From NCBI GenBank assembly GCA_001972305.1, contig BDDD01002295.1, positions 36,634 to 100,633 of the forward strand: DNA of 64,000 nucleotides, in the 5' to 3' direction. The stretch is from Cephalotus follicularis (Eukaryota > Streptophyta > Magnoliopsida > Oxalidales > Cephalotaceae). This document shows positions 32,271-44,366 of the stretch, one piece after another. A model generated the notes under the pieces. That model was given only the letters and a program-made list of their open reading frames with translations, had not been told where the DNA came from and made no database searches. The stretch's first letter is position 1; every line of letters begins with the position of its first letter. Made by a program: the position numbers and the translations under genes.

Positions 32271-35237
32271 TTACATTCTGAACAAGTGGGGAAATGTCTC
32301 CCTCATTTCATCCTCACGCTCCCACGTGGCTTCCTCCGCCCCGTGGAAACGCCACAGCACCTTTACCATAGGAATGGTCTTGTTCCTTAGAACCTTTTCC
32401 ATTCGATCCACTATCCTTGTCGATCTTTCCTCATATGTCAATCTAGGACTGATGAATCCAGGGTCGTAGCTCAATACGTGAGATGGGTCAGGAACGTATT
32501 TCCGTAACATGGTGACATAAAATACGTTATGCACATCCGACAAACTAGGCGGTAGAGCAATCTGATATGCTACCTCACCCACTCTATACAGTATCTCGTA
32601 AGGTCCAATATACCTAGGAGCCAACTTCCCTTTAAGGCCAAAATGGTATATCCCTTTCGAAGGCGAGATCTTCAAGAAGACATGATATCCCTTCTGAAAC
32701 TCTAGCTTCCTTCTCTTGCTATCGGCGTAACTCTTCTGCCGACTTTGTGCAGCTAGCAGTCTCTTCCTGGTCATTTCCACTTTATCAGTGGTCTCTTGTA
32801 CCAAGTCCAGTCCAAGCACATGTCTCTCACCTACCTCGTCCCGGCAAATAGGTGATCTGCACTTTCTCCCATACAAAGCTTCATAAGGAGCCATTCCAAT
32901 GCTGGTATGAAAACTGTTGTTGTAGGAGAACTCAATCAGCGCCAGATGATGCTCCCAACTCCCAGCAAAATCAATCATACAAGCCCGTAACATATCCTCC
33001 AGAGTCTGGATAGTACGCTTAGACTGTCCGTCAGTCTGTGGGTGAAATGCAATGCTAAAGTTCAAGGTTGTTCCCATTGCAGATTGGAACTTCTTCCAGA
33101 ACCTTGAAGTAAATCTAGCATCTCGGTCACAAACAATACTGACCGGCACCCCATGAAATCTCACTATCTCCCGGATATACAATCGAGCAAGCTTCTCGAT
33201 AGAATACGTCATGTTCATCGGAAGAAAGTGAGCAGACTTGGTAAGTCTGTCCACTACTACCTATACCGCTTCATGCTCATTTCGTGACCTCGGCAATCCT
33301 GACACGAAGTCCATGGTCACATGCTCCCATTTCCATTCAACCACTGGTAGCGTTTGTAGCAGTCCCGCAGGTTTCTGATGTTCAGCCTTCACTCTCTGAC
33401 AGGTCAAACATCTTGCTACATATTCAGCAATTTCTCTCTTCATACCACTCCACCAGTAGTTCTTTTTCAGGTCGTGCCATATCTTGGAACTCCCTGGGTG
33501 AATACTGTATTTCGATTTGTGAGCTTGTTGTAGTAGTTCATTCTTGATGCTCTCGTCATTCGGAACACATAGCCTCCCTCGGAACCTCAATATGCCATCG
33601 GTATGAATGGAGAACTCAGAATCAGTGTCTAGGTTCTCACGAATACTCCACAACTCAGAGTCACTATATTGAGCAGTCAGAATACGCTCCAGAAGTTCCG
33701 GTTGTGCTCTAAGACTTGCCACTATAACTCCTTGGGAAACCATGAATGGGTTCCATCTCTGAAATTCCTCCAATAGCTTCCACTGTGTAACCATTGCTCC
33801 AGCAATCATTGCCTTGCGACTGAGCGCATCAACCACTACATTCTCCTTTCCCGGGTGGTATTGAATGTTGCAGTTGTAGTCATTAAAGAACTCCACCCAT
33901 CGTCTTTGTCTCATGTTGAGTTCCTTCTGGGAAAACAAATACTTCAAACTCTTATGGTTAGTAAAGATCTCAAACTGAGCACCATAGAGGTAGTGCCTCC
34001 ATTTTTGTAAAGCAAACACTATGGCTGCCAACTCAAGATCATGTACGGGATAATTTTTCTCGTACGGATTTAACTTCCATGATGCGTATGCAATCATCCT
34101 TCCATGTTGCATAAGTACGCATCCCAATCCTTTCCCAGAAGCATCAGTATAGACGGTAAAACCCTCATTACCTTCAGGTAATGCCAACACTGGAGCCGAA
34201 ATCAACCGACTCTTCAACTCTTGGAAACCTACCTCACTAGAATCACCCCACACAAAACTAGACTTCTTCTGAGTCAACTGTGTCAGTGGTGCAGCAAGCT
34301 TCGAAAATCCCTTGATGAATCTCGGGTAATAGCCAGCCAATCCCAAGAAACAACGAACCTCCGTAACGTTCCTCGGTTGGGGCCAATCAACAATACTCTC
34401 TATCTTCGAAGGATCCACCGACAATCCTTCACTTGACACAATGTGACCTAGGAAAGTCACATGATCCAGCCAAAATTCGCACTTGCTGAATTTGGCGTAT
34501 AGTTGTTCCTTCCGCAATGTCTGCAATACAATTCTCAAGTGTTGCATGTATTCCTCGATGCTCTTCGAATAAATCAGAATGTCATCCAAGAATATAACGA
34601 CAAACTGGTCAAGATAAGGTTGGAACACTCTGTTCATCAGACACATGAAGGCTGCAGGAGCATTTGTCAAACCAAACGACAGTATCAGAAATTCATAGTG
34701 CCCATATCTGGTTCGAAATGCGGTTTTCTCCACATCACCTTCTCTGATCCTCAACTGATGGTAACCTGTTCTTAGGTCAAGTTTGGAGAATACAGTTAAG
34801 CCTTGCAATTGGTCGAACAACTCCTCAATATGTGGCAGAGGATACTTGTTCTTCACAGTCACCTGATTTAGCAGCCTGTAGTCAATACATAGCCGCATCG
34901 ATCAATCCTTCTTCCTTACAAACAGAATCGGTGCTCCCCATGGAGATACACTCGGTCTGATAAAGCCCTTGTCAAGATAATCTTGCAATTGAACCTTCAA
35001 CACCTTCAGTTTGGCAGGAGCCATTCGATACGGTGCTTTGGATATACGAGCAGTTCCAGGCAACAGCTCAATACTGAACTCTATATCTCTCTCCGGTGGC
35101 AACGAAGTGGGTTCATCTGGGAATACATCAGGAAATTCACATACAACAGGTACTTGTTCAATACTAGGCGTACCTTTCGTATGATCAATCACATACGCCA
35201 AATAGCCTTCACATCCTTGCTTGAGATACTTCTGTGC
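32271..35237 (-). pseudogene. Element D pol: RT, RNase H, integrase, chromodomain-like tail
   Basis: One reading frame runs over the whole stretch with only a few stops. [12 protein letters not shown] (just inside 34898), catalytic FLDD at about 34592-34581. RNase [22 protein letters not shown] (Asp of TDH changed to Asn), VVDALS. Integrase: zinc region near 33430, [33 protein letters not shown] (the catalytic Glu position reads Lys). Tail: EEATWERED and LFRM before TAA. Stops: TGA just before 35201, TGA 34902-34904, TAG ending 33261. Changes at three catalytic positions add to the stops in making it inactive. Confidence 0.92.
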
Positions 35238-36550
35238 TCAAGTATATGAAATGATCAGAGCAGTAACGTTCTTCTCTCCGATAAACTTGCACTCAGTCCC
35301 ATCCTGAAGGTAAAATGTCATCATCTTGTGGTAGCAATCAACACAAGTATGATGAGTATACAGCCAGTCCATCCCCAAGATTACATCAAAATCCTGGATA
35401 GGTAACACTATCAGGTCAGCAGATAATTGAATTCCAACTACCATGATCTCACAATCCTTCATAACAGTATCAGACAGAAGACAAGTACCCGAAGGAGTAC
35501 TCACCTCCAACACCTAAGGCAGTCTAGAAGTTACACCATGCAAATTGCGAGCAAATTCAGATGCAATGAATGAATGCGTCGCACCAGGGTCAATCAATAC
35601 ATGAGCTAGTATGCCAGATATATAAATAGTACCTCCCACAACAGTAGTAAATTCTGGTACATCATCTTTAGATAAGGTGTAGACCCTACCTTTCACAATC
35701 CCTTTTCCGGTGTCTCTCCGTGGTTGAGCCACCGCAACACTACCACTAGCGCAAGCACTTCCCTGTTGGCCGCGTGCTTGATCCCTCATCATTGGGCAAT
35801 TATTCATCATGTGATCCTGTGAACCACACCTCAAGCACTTTCCCATCTTCTTCTAGCATTCAGTCTCATCATGATTCGGATTACCACAAAAAGCACATCC
35901 ACTTGCATTCTGTTGACTGTTTCGGTTAGGTGTCCTTGATCATGTGCGTCGAGAACCTCCTTTACCTCTATTGTCAGACTTCGTTGACTTAGCAGGATTA
36001 TTACTTCCTTGCCCTTGCGTCTGTACGGCCCTCGATTGATTAGTACGAGTCCGTTCTGCCCTTCTCTCATTCGCGTCTGCTTCCAAAATAATCGCTCTCT
36101 CAGCAACATCTACAAAAGAAGTTAGCTGCAACATCAATAGCTTAGATCTGATGTCAGGTCGAACGCCTCTCATGAACCTTCGGATCATTCAGGATTCGCC
36201 CTCCACAAGATATGGTGTGTGTCTTGCCAGCTCCACAAATTTGGTATGGTACTAAGCTACCGTCATGTCTCCTTGACATAACTCCATCAATTCTGTCTCC
36301 CTTCGGTCCCGCTCAATCTGTGGCACATACGCCTCAAGAAACTCAGACTGGAATCGATCCCAAGTCCTGTCAAGTCCACGGGCTTCCCATTTCGCTTCAG
36401 TCCTTTCCCACCAGTAAGTAGCCTCGCCCCATAAGCGGTACACAGCAAAAATTAAGTCTCTGCTCATCGGTACACTCCAAAGCAGCAAATATTTTCTCCA
36501 AATCTCTAATCCATTGCTCGACCACAGTAGGATTCAGTTCACCATTGAAA
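35238..36550 (-). pseudogene. Element D gag-protease, 5'-truncated
   Basis: It starts inside the gag domain (KTFNGELNPTVVEQW) at the junction with the C LTR fragment. An extra T in a T-run near 36447 shifts the frame (NFCCVPL instead of NFAVYRLWGEA). Two CCHC knuckles are visible (CAFCGNPNHDETEC near 35890; CLRCGSQDHMMNNC at 35837-35796). The protease centre reads IDPGATHSF; Ser of the usual DSG is Pro. VILGMDWL follows. Stops: near 36252, near 36189, at 35940 (TGA), near 35847 (TAG), at 35514 and 35238. Confidence 0.9.
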
Positions 36551-36731
36551 GTTTTCAGATTATGTTTTAGATTCAGTTTATGTTTCATGATGATACACGT
36601 TTACAGGCTTTTAGAACCACCACGTATTGATGATGATTAAAGATTAAGATCTTGATATGTTTTAGTTCAGTTTGTGTGACACACCGATCCCGAAACGGGA
36701 GTGATCCCGGTTCCGAATCGGGGGTGTTACA
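36551..36731 (+). mobile_element. Element C: terminal 181 bp of the left LTR
   Basis: From GTTTTCAGATTATG to GGGGTGTTACA this is identical, as read by eye, to 42058-42238. The rest of the left LTR is gone and the break lies against D gag. AAAGTTTTC occurs at the break in both places, so a short shared sequence may have guided the joint. Confidence 0.88.
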
Positions 36732-36735
36732 GTTA

Positions 36736-36746
36736 TGGTATCAGAG
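36736..36746 (+). promoter_or_regulatory. Primer-binding site of C
   Basis: TGGTATCAGAG four bases after the LTR end. The leader palindrome ACCTATCTAGGT follows at about 36770. Confidence 0.87.
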
Positions 36747-36903
36747 AATAGTTTTTCTTTCCTTAGAAGACCTATCTAGGTTTGACCTGTGAGATGGGTA
36801 GACATTGGGATAGGGCTATTCCTTAAGAGTCGTTTCGGTATGTTTCTTTGTATTCCAGTTTTTGTCCCTGTTTGTTTTTCTCCGTTTCGATTTTGTTTGT
36901 TTG

Positions 36904-37011
36904 ATGACACGAGGAGTCGGACGACTAAGGAATGTTAACCCGGAAGCTGACTCAGCTGTTTCACAAGAGGATTCACGATATGTCTGTTTCACAAGAGGAT
37001 GCACGGTATGA
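36904..37011 (+). pseudogene. Element C gag start
   Basis: ATG at 36904 begins MTRGVGRLRNVNPEADSAV, like the G gag (MARRGEQLSNVDREAELAA). The frame stops at TGA 37009-37011. A direct 28-bp duplication (36956-36983 and 36984-37011, CTGTTTCACAAGAGGAT...) disrupts the frame. No gag core domain follows. Confidence 0.8.
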
Positions 37012-37185
37012 GCCAACTGTATAGCGATTAAAAGACCGACCGAATGAGCCGTAATGCTAAGTGATCGATCAAATGGACCGAAAAGCACAAGTGTTGTTTG
37101 AATAGCCTTCGTATCGAATAGTGGTTGATCTAGATAGAATATGAATGGTCTTTGTGAATAGATAGTGTTTGGATGGCTGGTGTGT

Positions 37186-37365
37186 CGTTATCAATCGCAT
37201 TGTATCGTTAAGGATCGTTGTTGAACGGATAGTGATCATGTGACCCGTTATAGAACGAACAGTGAACGAATGGATCGTTATTGCTCCGACAGTGATCGAA
37301 TGGGTCGTTATTTAACTGTTAGTGATCGGATGGACTGTTATTGATGAGCGGGCATTGCATGGATG
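37186..37365. repeat. 30-bp tandem repeat, six degenerate units
   Basis: Six head-to-tail 30-bp units start at 37186, 37216, 37246, 37276, 37306 and 37336, each beginning CGTTATT or a near form and most carrying AGTGATCGAATGG. The first and last are weak. It lies in the C interior where gag would be expected. No open frame of note. Confidence 0.85.
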
Positions 37366-38646
37366 CTCGATATAGTTTGTGGATGAACCGATGTGGCAGT
37401 ATATGTATTTAGTCAACCCCTCGATGTCAACTACATATGGAGTTTACCTCTAAATTCCTAATGGAGTGCTATATGGCTATGAATTATAAACGAATGTGGA
37501 TTGTAAATGGATATGGACCGCAAACGGATATGAAATGTAATAGATATAGCATGATCATGGATTGATATGGATAAAAGGCTTTGGATGATGACATATGGTG
37601 GAGTTATTGATGACAGGTCCATTGTTTTTTGGTTTGTGGACTGCCCGTTTTTCGGTTTGTTTTGCTTTTGGCTTGGCTAAGCGGGTTTTGGCCTTAGCCT
37701 AGTGGGTTGTGATATTATGTCCATGATTTGATAAAATAATTTTTGGCTTTTTTATTTTTGTGTTAAAAACCCATTTTGAGCATTTTTACAAAAGAAAAAC
37801 CCAATTGTGTTAAAAACTTGTATTTCTCCCTCTCTCTCTCTCTCCCGACCATCTCTCTCTCTCCCGTTCTCTGTCACCTCTCACCCTCGGTCACATGCAT
37901 CGGTACCGATTTAGCGCCGGCGAAGGGCACCGTCCGAACCCCCGCAGCGTCCTGAGTCAACCGGTACCAACCTCTGCACCGGCCGACGTCCCCACCGGCG
38001 TGCGCGATGACTTCTCTCTCCTGAAACTGTTTGGCGTCGATTCTCTCTCTCCGGTGATCGGCTCGACAATCCAACCACAGATTCGGCATCCTGGCGACGA
38101 GAGGAAGCGAACCCTACCAGCCTCGACCCATGACGACGTCGGAAAAGCAGATCGGCGACGTGACAACCCGCGATCAAAGGCGTTCGTTCCGGCCAAAGGC
38201 GGCGGAATCAGGCCAAACGCGCCTCAGATTTGGAATCAGCGGCCTCAAAACGTCCAGATCGGTCCCTTTTGGCGTCTGACCGACGACGTGTGACGGACAC
38301 GCGCCGGCCAGCGGCGGCGCGTGAGCCCACGCGCCGGTGACCAGTGACCTCCGGCGAGAAATTTTTTTTGGACAGTTTCCGACTCCGCTCTTCGCGTAGG
38401 TGTGATCCGCTCCAGTTCCGCGATGTGATTATGGCTCTGTGATCTATTTCGACGGCTTTTGGTAAACTCTGAACCTTGCTTTGTTACATTCTGTTTTCGT
38501 TTGAATTATGTATTTATGTAATCATTTTACGATATTATGAGCTGAAATAGTATTATGATCAGAAATTGGATGAATTGGACAAATTGGTCTTACCTTAGTG
38601 AATCCGAAATTATGTTTAGATGAGACTTCTAAGAATTGGACGTATT
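37366..38646 (+). other. Unclassified C/F interior with CT-rich and GC-rich promoter-like stretch
   Basis: No similarity to the other elements was seen. From 37480 there are short GGATATG repeats. At 37828-37865 there is a (CT)n run, followed by a GC-rich stretch to about 38350, then a donor-like GGTAAAC near 38460. This order (AT-rich, CT-rich, GC-rich, donor-like) resembles a plant promoter and 5' UTR or an LTR R-U5 region. The 132-codon ORF at 37895-38293 is low in complexity and resembles nothing I know. F begins at 38647. Confidence 0.4.
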
Positions 38647-39374
38647 TGTAACGCCCGGGATTTTCATTTATGTGTAATATTGCTTTCCAATGTAATTTTA
38701 CACCTTGTGTTAATGAGAATCGTGTTTTCCCTCTTCCCCGTGTTGAAAATGTTGCAAGAAAGTGTGTTGCTGTGTGTTTTTGTGCAGGGGCAGCCGACTA
38801 CCGTGAGGAGGCAGCCGACTGGTGGGAGTGTCGGCAGAAACAGCCGACTGCCAAGCGAGGCAGTCGACTGCCAGGCGCCAGACAGCCCACGTGTTTTCTG
38901 CCTTAAATGAGAAATGGGGGAGTGTTTTGTTATTTTTGGCTTTTGGCAGAAGGGGGGCCGGGAGTTTCACCATAAAAACACATGCTTCTCTACTGTTGCA
39001 GATTGATGCCGCGTTTTGGATATCGCCAAGCATGGCCGTATCGGACAGTGATGTGACGGAGTTTTCTGCTTTAAGTTTTGTAAAGCTTTGTAGCGAACAT
39101 GTTGTACTTTGGTTTATGTACTAATGTTTTGCTATTGTTGTTGTATCAACTTTGGATCATGCTCCGCTTGTGGGCTTTTTAACCATGTTTTACCGTGGAT
39201 GTTGTGGGAATCATACGGTATGGGACGCATGGTTCCGTGTGCTTTCAGCTTATATATGAATGCTTCCGCAAGATGATGTCTGTTTAAAAGTTTTAAATTT
39301 TATCGTTCTCTGTATAAGCTGGATATCTGTTAAATTGCCATGTTGTATGTTGTTAATGCAAGCGGGGTGTGACA
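38647..39374 (+). mobile_element. F element 5' LTR with 1.5-kb internal deletion
   Basis: It starts TGTAACGCCCGGG and ends GCGGGGTGTGACA. Compared with the solo F LTR (59844-62156) it lacks the part from about 60236 to 61770; the joint is at CTTCTC/TACTGTTGCAG near 38990. It retains the first GTCGAC-type array (38792-38892). Confidence 0.92.
38792..38892 (+). repeat. Phased AGCCGACT array in F 5' LTR
   Basis: Starts at 38792, 38813, 38842, 38862 and 38884 (steps 21, 29, 20, 22). Most units read AGCCGACT; one reads AGTCGACT. Confidence 0.85.
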
Positions 39375-39378
39375 GCAG

Positions 39379-39390
39379 TGGTATCAGAGC
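39379..39390 (+). promoter_or_regulatory. Primer-binding site of F
   Basis: TGGTATCAGAGC, a 12-base match to the initiator tRNA-Met end, four bases after the LTR. Confidence 0.92.
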
Positions 39391-39482
39391 ATATATCCAT
39401 TTATATGCTTAGCTTGGATACTATCCTTGGCAATTAACATGTTTCCTCAAGAGAACTAATGACATCTTTCTTATAGGAACCT

Positions 39483-40883
39483 ATGGACGGTCGTAGAAGG
39501 CGCAGAAGGCGTAGACCTGTGAACCAGGGTGTTCCTGAGGAAGTAAATGTTGGCGGAGATCATAATGCTCCACCGGAGGCAGTGCCGAATGTGAGAGATC
39601 CCATGGACCGCATCGCTGACTACATCCAGCAGCAGATAGCTGCCAATCAGCAACAGATGGCCGCTAATGCCGCCAATATGGAGGCGATGCGGAGGATGTA
39701 TGCTCAGGCACAGCCGATGGCTCCAGCTCATGATGAGGGTAGCCAGTTTGGCAGAAACCTTGAGAGGTTTATGAGACAGAATCCGCCCAGTTTCAGGGGA
39801 GAGTTGGATGCCACCGTCGCTGAGAGATGGTTACAGGACCTTGAGAAGATTTTCGAGGTAATGGAGTGTTCTGACAAGCAGAAATTGAGGTTTGCCGTGT
39901 ACAGGTTATGGGGAGAGGCCACTCACTGGTGGGAGATGATCAGTGCTAAGTGGGAGGATACTGGAGTTGTAGGCACCTGGGAGGGGTTCCAGGAGGAGTT
40001 TCTGGCAGCATATGTGCCACGCATTGAGCGTGAACGGAGAGAGAGGGAGTTCCTGGAGCTACGTCAGGGAGATATGACTGTGGCTGAGTACCAGGCCAGG
40101 TTTGTTGAGCTTGCCAGACATTCAGCCTACTTGGTTACAGATGAGGAGAAAAAGGTCCAGAGGTTCTTGAGGGGCTTACGACCGGATCTTCGGTCACGGA
40201 TCAGAGTGATGGAGCTTGGTACCTTTGTGGAGGTCACCCAGAAAGCAAGGCTATTGGAAAGTGAGCTGACTGAGGATAGGGCAGAGAGGGCCCGAGCACA
40301 GCAGAGCAGACAGACACAGAGTCAGTCTAGACCAGCATCGTCCAAGTGGCAGGGCAGTGGTTCCCCGACGAAATCCCCGAGGAACAGGAACCAGCAGACA
40401 GCTTCACAGGGTGCTCCTAGTCAGGGGAGTGATGCTAGGACTGGGGTTTGTTACCACTGTGGTCGTGCAGGTCATCAGCAGAAGGATTGTTGGGCAAAGA
40501 AAGGGTTGTGTTTATGGTGTGGCACAGCGGGGCATTCTGTGAGGGATTGCCCGAAAAGAACAGAGAGAGCGCCTACTGGGCCAACGGGTGGCAGTGCTTC
40601 CGCAGCAGGGCCGTCACAGCGCAAAGATACTGGCAAGGGCATAGTGAAAGGTAGAGTTTTTGTTCTCACTCAGACAGAGGTTCCAGAGTCCACTTCTGTT
40701 GTGGGAGGTACTGTATATGTTTATGGTTTCTCTGCTAGAGCTTTGATGGATTCAGGAGCATCACATTCTTTCCTTGCTTCCCGTTTTGCATCATGTTTGG
40801 ATGTGTCCCCTGTTTGTATGCCTTTTGTTCTTGATGTGAGCACACCCTCTGGAGGCTCTATGTGTGCTGACTCGGTGTACTGA
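39483..40883 (+). CDS. F element gag-protease, open but 3'-truncated
   Basis: A 466-codon open frame, the best preserved in the window. ATG at 39483 lies six bases after a TTCTTATAG acceptor-like context and starts with an Arg-rich run (MDGRRRRRRRRP). The gag domain spans about residues 90-265 (SFRGELDATVAERWLQDLEK, AVYRLWGEATHWWE, RQGDMTVAEY). Two perfect CCHC knuckles follow (CYHCGRAGHQQKDC near 40450, CLWCGTAGHSVRDC near 40510), then the protease centre ALMDSGASHSFL near 40745. The stop TGA at 40881-40883 replaces an expected CGA (Arg). The frame continues with GCELSVAG and is then cut by C LTR sequence at about 40908. Confidence 0.93.
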   Translation: MDGRRRRRRRRPVNQGVPEEVNVGGDHNAPPEAVPNVRDPMDRIADYIQQQIAANQQQMAANAANMEAMRRMYAQAQPMAPAHDEGSQFGRNLERFMRQNPPSFRGELDATVAERWLQDLEKIFEVMECSDKQKLRFAVYRLWGEATHWWEMISAKWEDTGVVGTWEGFQEEFLAAYVPRIERERREREFLELRQGDMTVAEYQARFVELARHSAYLVTDEEKKVQRFLRGLRPDLRSRIRVMELGTFVEVTQKARLLESELTEDRAERARAQQSRQTQSQSRPASSKWQGSGSPTKSPRNRNQQTASQGAPSQGSDARTGVCYHCGRAGHQQKDCWAKKGLCLWCGTAGHSVRDCPKRTERAPTGPTGGSASAAGPSQRKDTGKGIVKGRVFVLTQTEVPESTSVVGGTVYVYGFSARALMDSGASHSFLASRFASCLDVSPVCMPFVLDVSTPSGGSMCADSVY

Positions 40884-40907
40884 GGTTGTGAGCTTTCTGT
40901 TGCAGGT

Positions 40908-42238
40908 GTTAAGCATGATTTTCACCTAAGGAAGTATGCTAAATTTTATGGTACAGATTTCATTATGAGCATGATTTTCAATTACGGAAATATGCAAAAT
41001 TTTTAAGATGTGATTTGGTTTTGTGAGTAAACCAATGTTTGGAAACGATTTTGATAAATCATATTTTTTGAAATACTGAGAATATATTGTTTCCTACCTA
41101 TGGAGGTACCATAGGCATGTCGTAGGCCTGGCACGGGGACATGACACTACCGTAGCAGTGTGTTTAGTCTACGGCGTCTCTTAATATCTTGTGATAGGAT
41201 ATGGCCAACTGAGGCGTATGGATCGATTCTAGTTTTTGACAGATACAGATTTTGGGATTGATTGTGTAGTGCCGTACACGTCATTCCGTTTGGCAAGTGG
41301 ATTCTGCAGGATCCCTTGCATATATGTATGTATTTAATTCGATATTGCATCTCTCAGTATAAGACATGGCATTTTGAAAAGTTTTGGGAAAGATATGCTT
41401 GATGTTTTCAAAGAATGAAACTTATGTTTCCAAAGCTTTCGTGTATGTTTTGAAAGTTTTCGTGTATGTTTTGAAAGTTAAGATCCGTTGTTTTGAAAAG
41501 GTACACTTTACGGTTTCAAGTTATGGACTTGTTTTATATATTTTGCCGAGGGCAATTGCAAAATAAGTTTAAACTGATTTATTGCTTAAGATTTCTGTTT
41601 TGAGTTAACTTTGAAATCTTACCGCTTTTATCGTTATCGTTATCGTTTACTGTTCATTTGGTTTTTTTTCCGAAATCTGTTTGTTTCAGATACTGTTTCG
41701 TTTTGGTAAACTGTTTTATTTCGGATACAGTTTTGGTTTCGTTCTGTTTTGTTTCGTAACTGTTTTGTTTTGTTTCGTAACCGTTCTGTTCTGATTCGTA
41801 TCTGTTTTGATTCATATTTATGTTGTTTCGTAATTTGATTTGTTTCATAAATTGTTTTATGATTCTATATCCGTACTGAGGTTTGCTCAGCCGCGTTTTT
41901 GTTTTCCATGCGGCGGGTTTACAGGGACAGTATGGGCAAGTGTGATGAGAGGGTTACCCTTTGTCAGAGGATCATCTAGGAGTTTGATCTGGTTATGTTT
42001 TTAGTGGTATTATGGTCGTGTATAGACCTAGTATTGTGATTTTTAATTTATGACAAAGTTTTCAGATTATGTTTTAGATTCAGTTTATGTTTCATGATGA
42101 TACACGTTTACAGGCTTTTAGAACCACCACGTATTGATGATGATTAAAGATTAAGATCTTGATATGTTTTAGTTCAGTTTGTGTGACACACCGATCCCGA
42201 AACGGGAGTGATCCCGGTTCCGAATCGGGGGTGTTACA
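40908..42238 (+). mobile_element. Element C right LTR, lacking its 5' part
   Basis: It begins mid-LTR in an AGCATGATTTTCA repeat and ends CGGGGGTGTTACA. It joins F protease on the left without target duplication, so F's 3' part and the C LTR start were lost together. It holds the four-stem block (41097-41913) and a TTTCGTAACTGTTTTG-rich stretch (41690-41860). Near the end TCCCGAAACGGGA (42196-42208) forms a perfect hairpin. The next base run, AAGAT, belongs to the D LTR. Confidence 0.88.
41097..41913 (+). promoter_or_regulatory. Four-stem block in C LTR
   Basis: HP1 41097-41115 (CCTATGG/CCATAGG); HP2 41150-41174 (CCGTAG/CTACGG); HP3 41264-41279 (GTGTA/TACAC); HP4 41891-41913 (CCGC/GCGG). Confidence 0.73.
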
Positions 42239-43198
42239 AAGATAATGCATGCTAAGGAATATATGAATGCAACATGTATGATAGTTTATATTTAAAATAA
42301 CATTTAAAGGTGCCAATATATACGCAACCATGCCAAGTGGCCATAGACAATACATATGCAAGAATACCGCACAAGGGTACAATCAATTCAGCCTAGTTTG
42401 GGTGTCACATGTCGCTATCTCCTAGCTCAGACTGCGCACCACCTATCTATCACCCTACACTCTGAAGATGATTGAACAGGTAACATTTACTACCGGCGTT
42501 GGCGGGTAGTTTAACAAATAAGATCTGCGATGCAGATAAGTTTGGGTGATACTCTGGCCAACTCCTGGCACCCAGGATTCCCACCGTAGTCGGTGACCAT
42601 CAGCCATCACTCGACTATCGGCAATAAGCATAGACAAACAATTCAAGCATTTCAATAATAATATTTCATATATCAATAATATGTAATATAAAAGTTGTTT
42701 TCTTTAGAAACATGTAACAAGTCATTTATCGTACATCTCATAGGAGGAAAACGATATCAATACGATAATGGTTCTCGTTGGAGAACAAACAGGTGGTACC
42801 TCTCACTGGAAGAAAATCAATAATTTCTTTAAACAATAGGTTTTCATTTGTAAATGATAGTTGATATCATAATTTGGTTACATAGCCCATAGTTGGTTTC
42901 AATCATTGAAATATAAGTGGCAGTGGTGTTGAATAGCACCAAAATAGTATATACTAATATAAGGTTGCATATACAGTAACATCATTACAAGATAGTAGCA
43001 ATTCAAGGATTCACAAGGAATAGCATTTCATAGTCATTCATATGCAACTCTCACAAGGAGTGCGTACGTTGTTTAATTTTGAAATGTAACTGTATATAAG
43101 GCCAGGATTGACTGTTCTAGTCATCCATATGGAGACCAAGTTAATTACATTCAAAATTGAGACCCAAACAGACCTATATCAGCATTTTTACCCACGAC

Positions 43199-43311
43199 AG
43201 TCGACTGTTCTCAAGAACGGTCGACTGTTTTGGTTGAGTAGTCGACTGTTTTGTCTTAACAGTCGACTGGATAGGGTTGAGTAGTCAACTGCCATGAAGA
43301 ACAGTCGACTG
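43199..43311. repeat. Phased AGTCGACT array 1 in D 5' LTR
   Basis: Starts at 43199, 43219, 43240, 43261, 43283 and 43303 (steps 20, 21, 21, 22, 20); five of six keep the core TCGACT. Confidence 0.9.
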
Positions 43312-44366
43312 CTTCTGGCCAGAAAATGCAGGCAGTAGCAGGTTGTAATTTTCAATCTCTAATACAAATCCAATCAATGCATGCAATCAAGCAGAAAAGA
43401 AACATACATGATATGCATAATATATCTTCCATAAACATGTCATTACCCCTACCTCAATTGCTTATCCCAAGATCAATTGGAATTGATCTTTCTCTTTGAG
43501 TTTTCCAAGATTTTCACCAACCAATCCTTCAATCCAGTAGTATATAATCAATGAAGTGCATGCATGAAGGTTCAGTCATTAACCAGTAGGTTTGACTAAT
43601 TATCAGCTACAAACATTACTCCAAAGTAGCTTATTAATAGTTCCTTAAGCATTAAACTTCAATCTTACAATTTCCCTTTGAATTATATGTCAAGTAAATT
43701 TCAATTTAGGATTATTTGATCTTAACTTGTTGACAGAAGATGTGTATATATCAGTACACTTATATCATGACAACTAACAACAATTATAATTCGAGCTAGA
43801 GTTGTTAACACCCCTCTAAGCCTTATGTCCATAATTCTTACTCCTTTTCATTACCATTTCTAATTATAGAAGATGTTAACCTTAAACCATGTTAACAGAA
43901 GATATCTAACCCTCCTAGTTACATCATTAACCTTAGCAGTGAGCTCGAATTTAGAAACTTACCAAGAGAATCCAAGCTTCCAAGTCTTTCTTTGAGCTCT
44001 CCAAATCCTCAATGCAAGCTTCAATAATTTTTAACAACTCTCCTCAACTTCAGTGTTTTTCTAACACTCACACACACATCTCTAACATCTGATATAAAGG
44101 TCTAGGAACCTCTGAATTCACCAGGTTCTCACAACTCAGCTTCTCTCATTCCTTTTCTCACTCACATGCATTTCTCTTTCTCTCTTCTTTCTATCTCTTT
44201 CTCACCTTTCTCTTCTTTACATTCTATTTTCCAGGTTGCAGAGAGAATGCAAGCACTCTATTTTGCATGCTCTGGCAGCTACTGTCATGCATGACACCTG
44301 CCCTATTGAAATGCCCCTTTGATCCATTCTCACAGGCATGCACAGTCACCTGTTCTGTACCAATCC

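Noticed and set aside
37895..38293. 132-codon ORF in the GC-rich stretch
   Set aside because: Overlapping open frames on the other strand, no known domain, and composition like a 5' UTR; kept only as part of the unclassified region.
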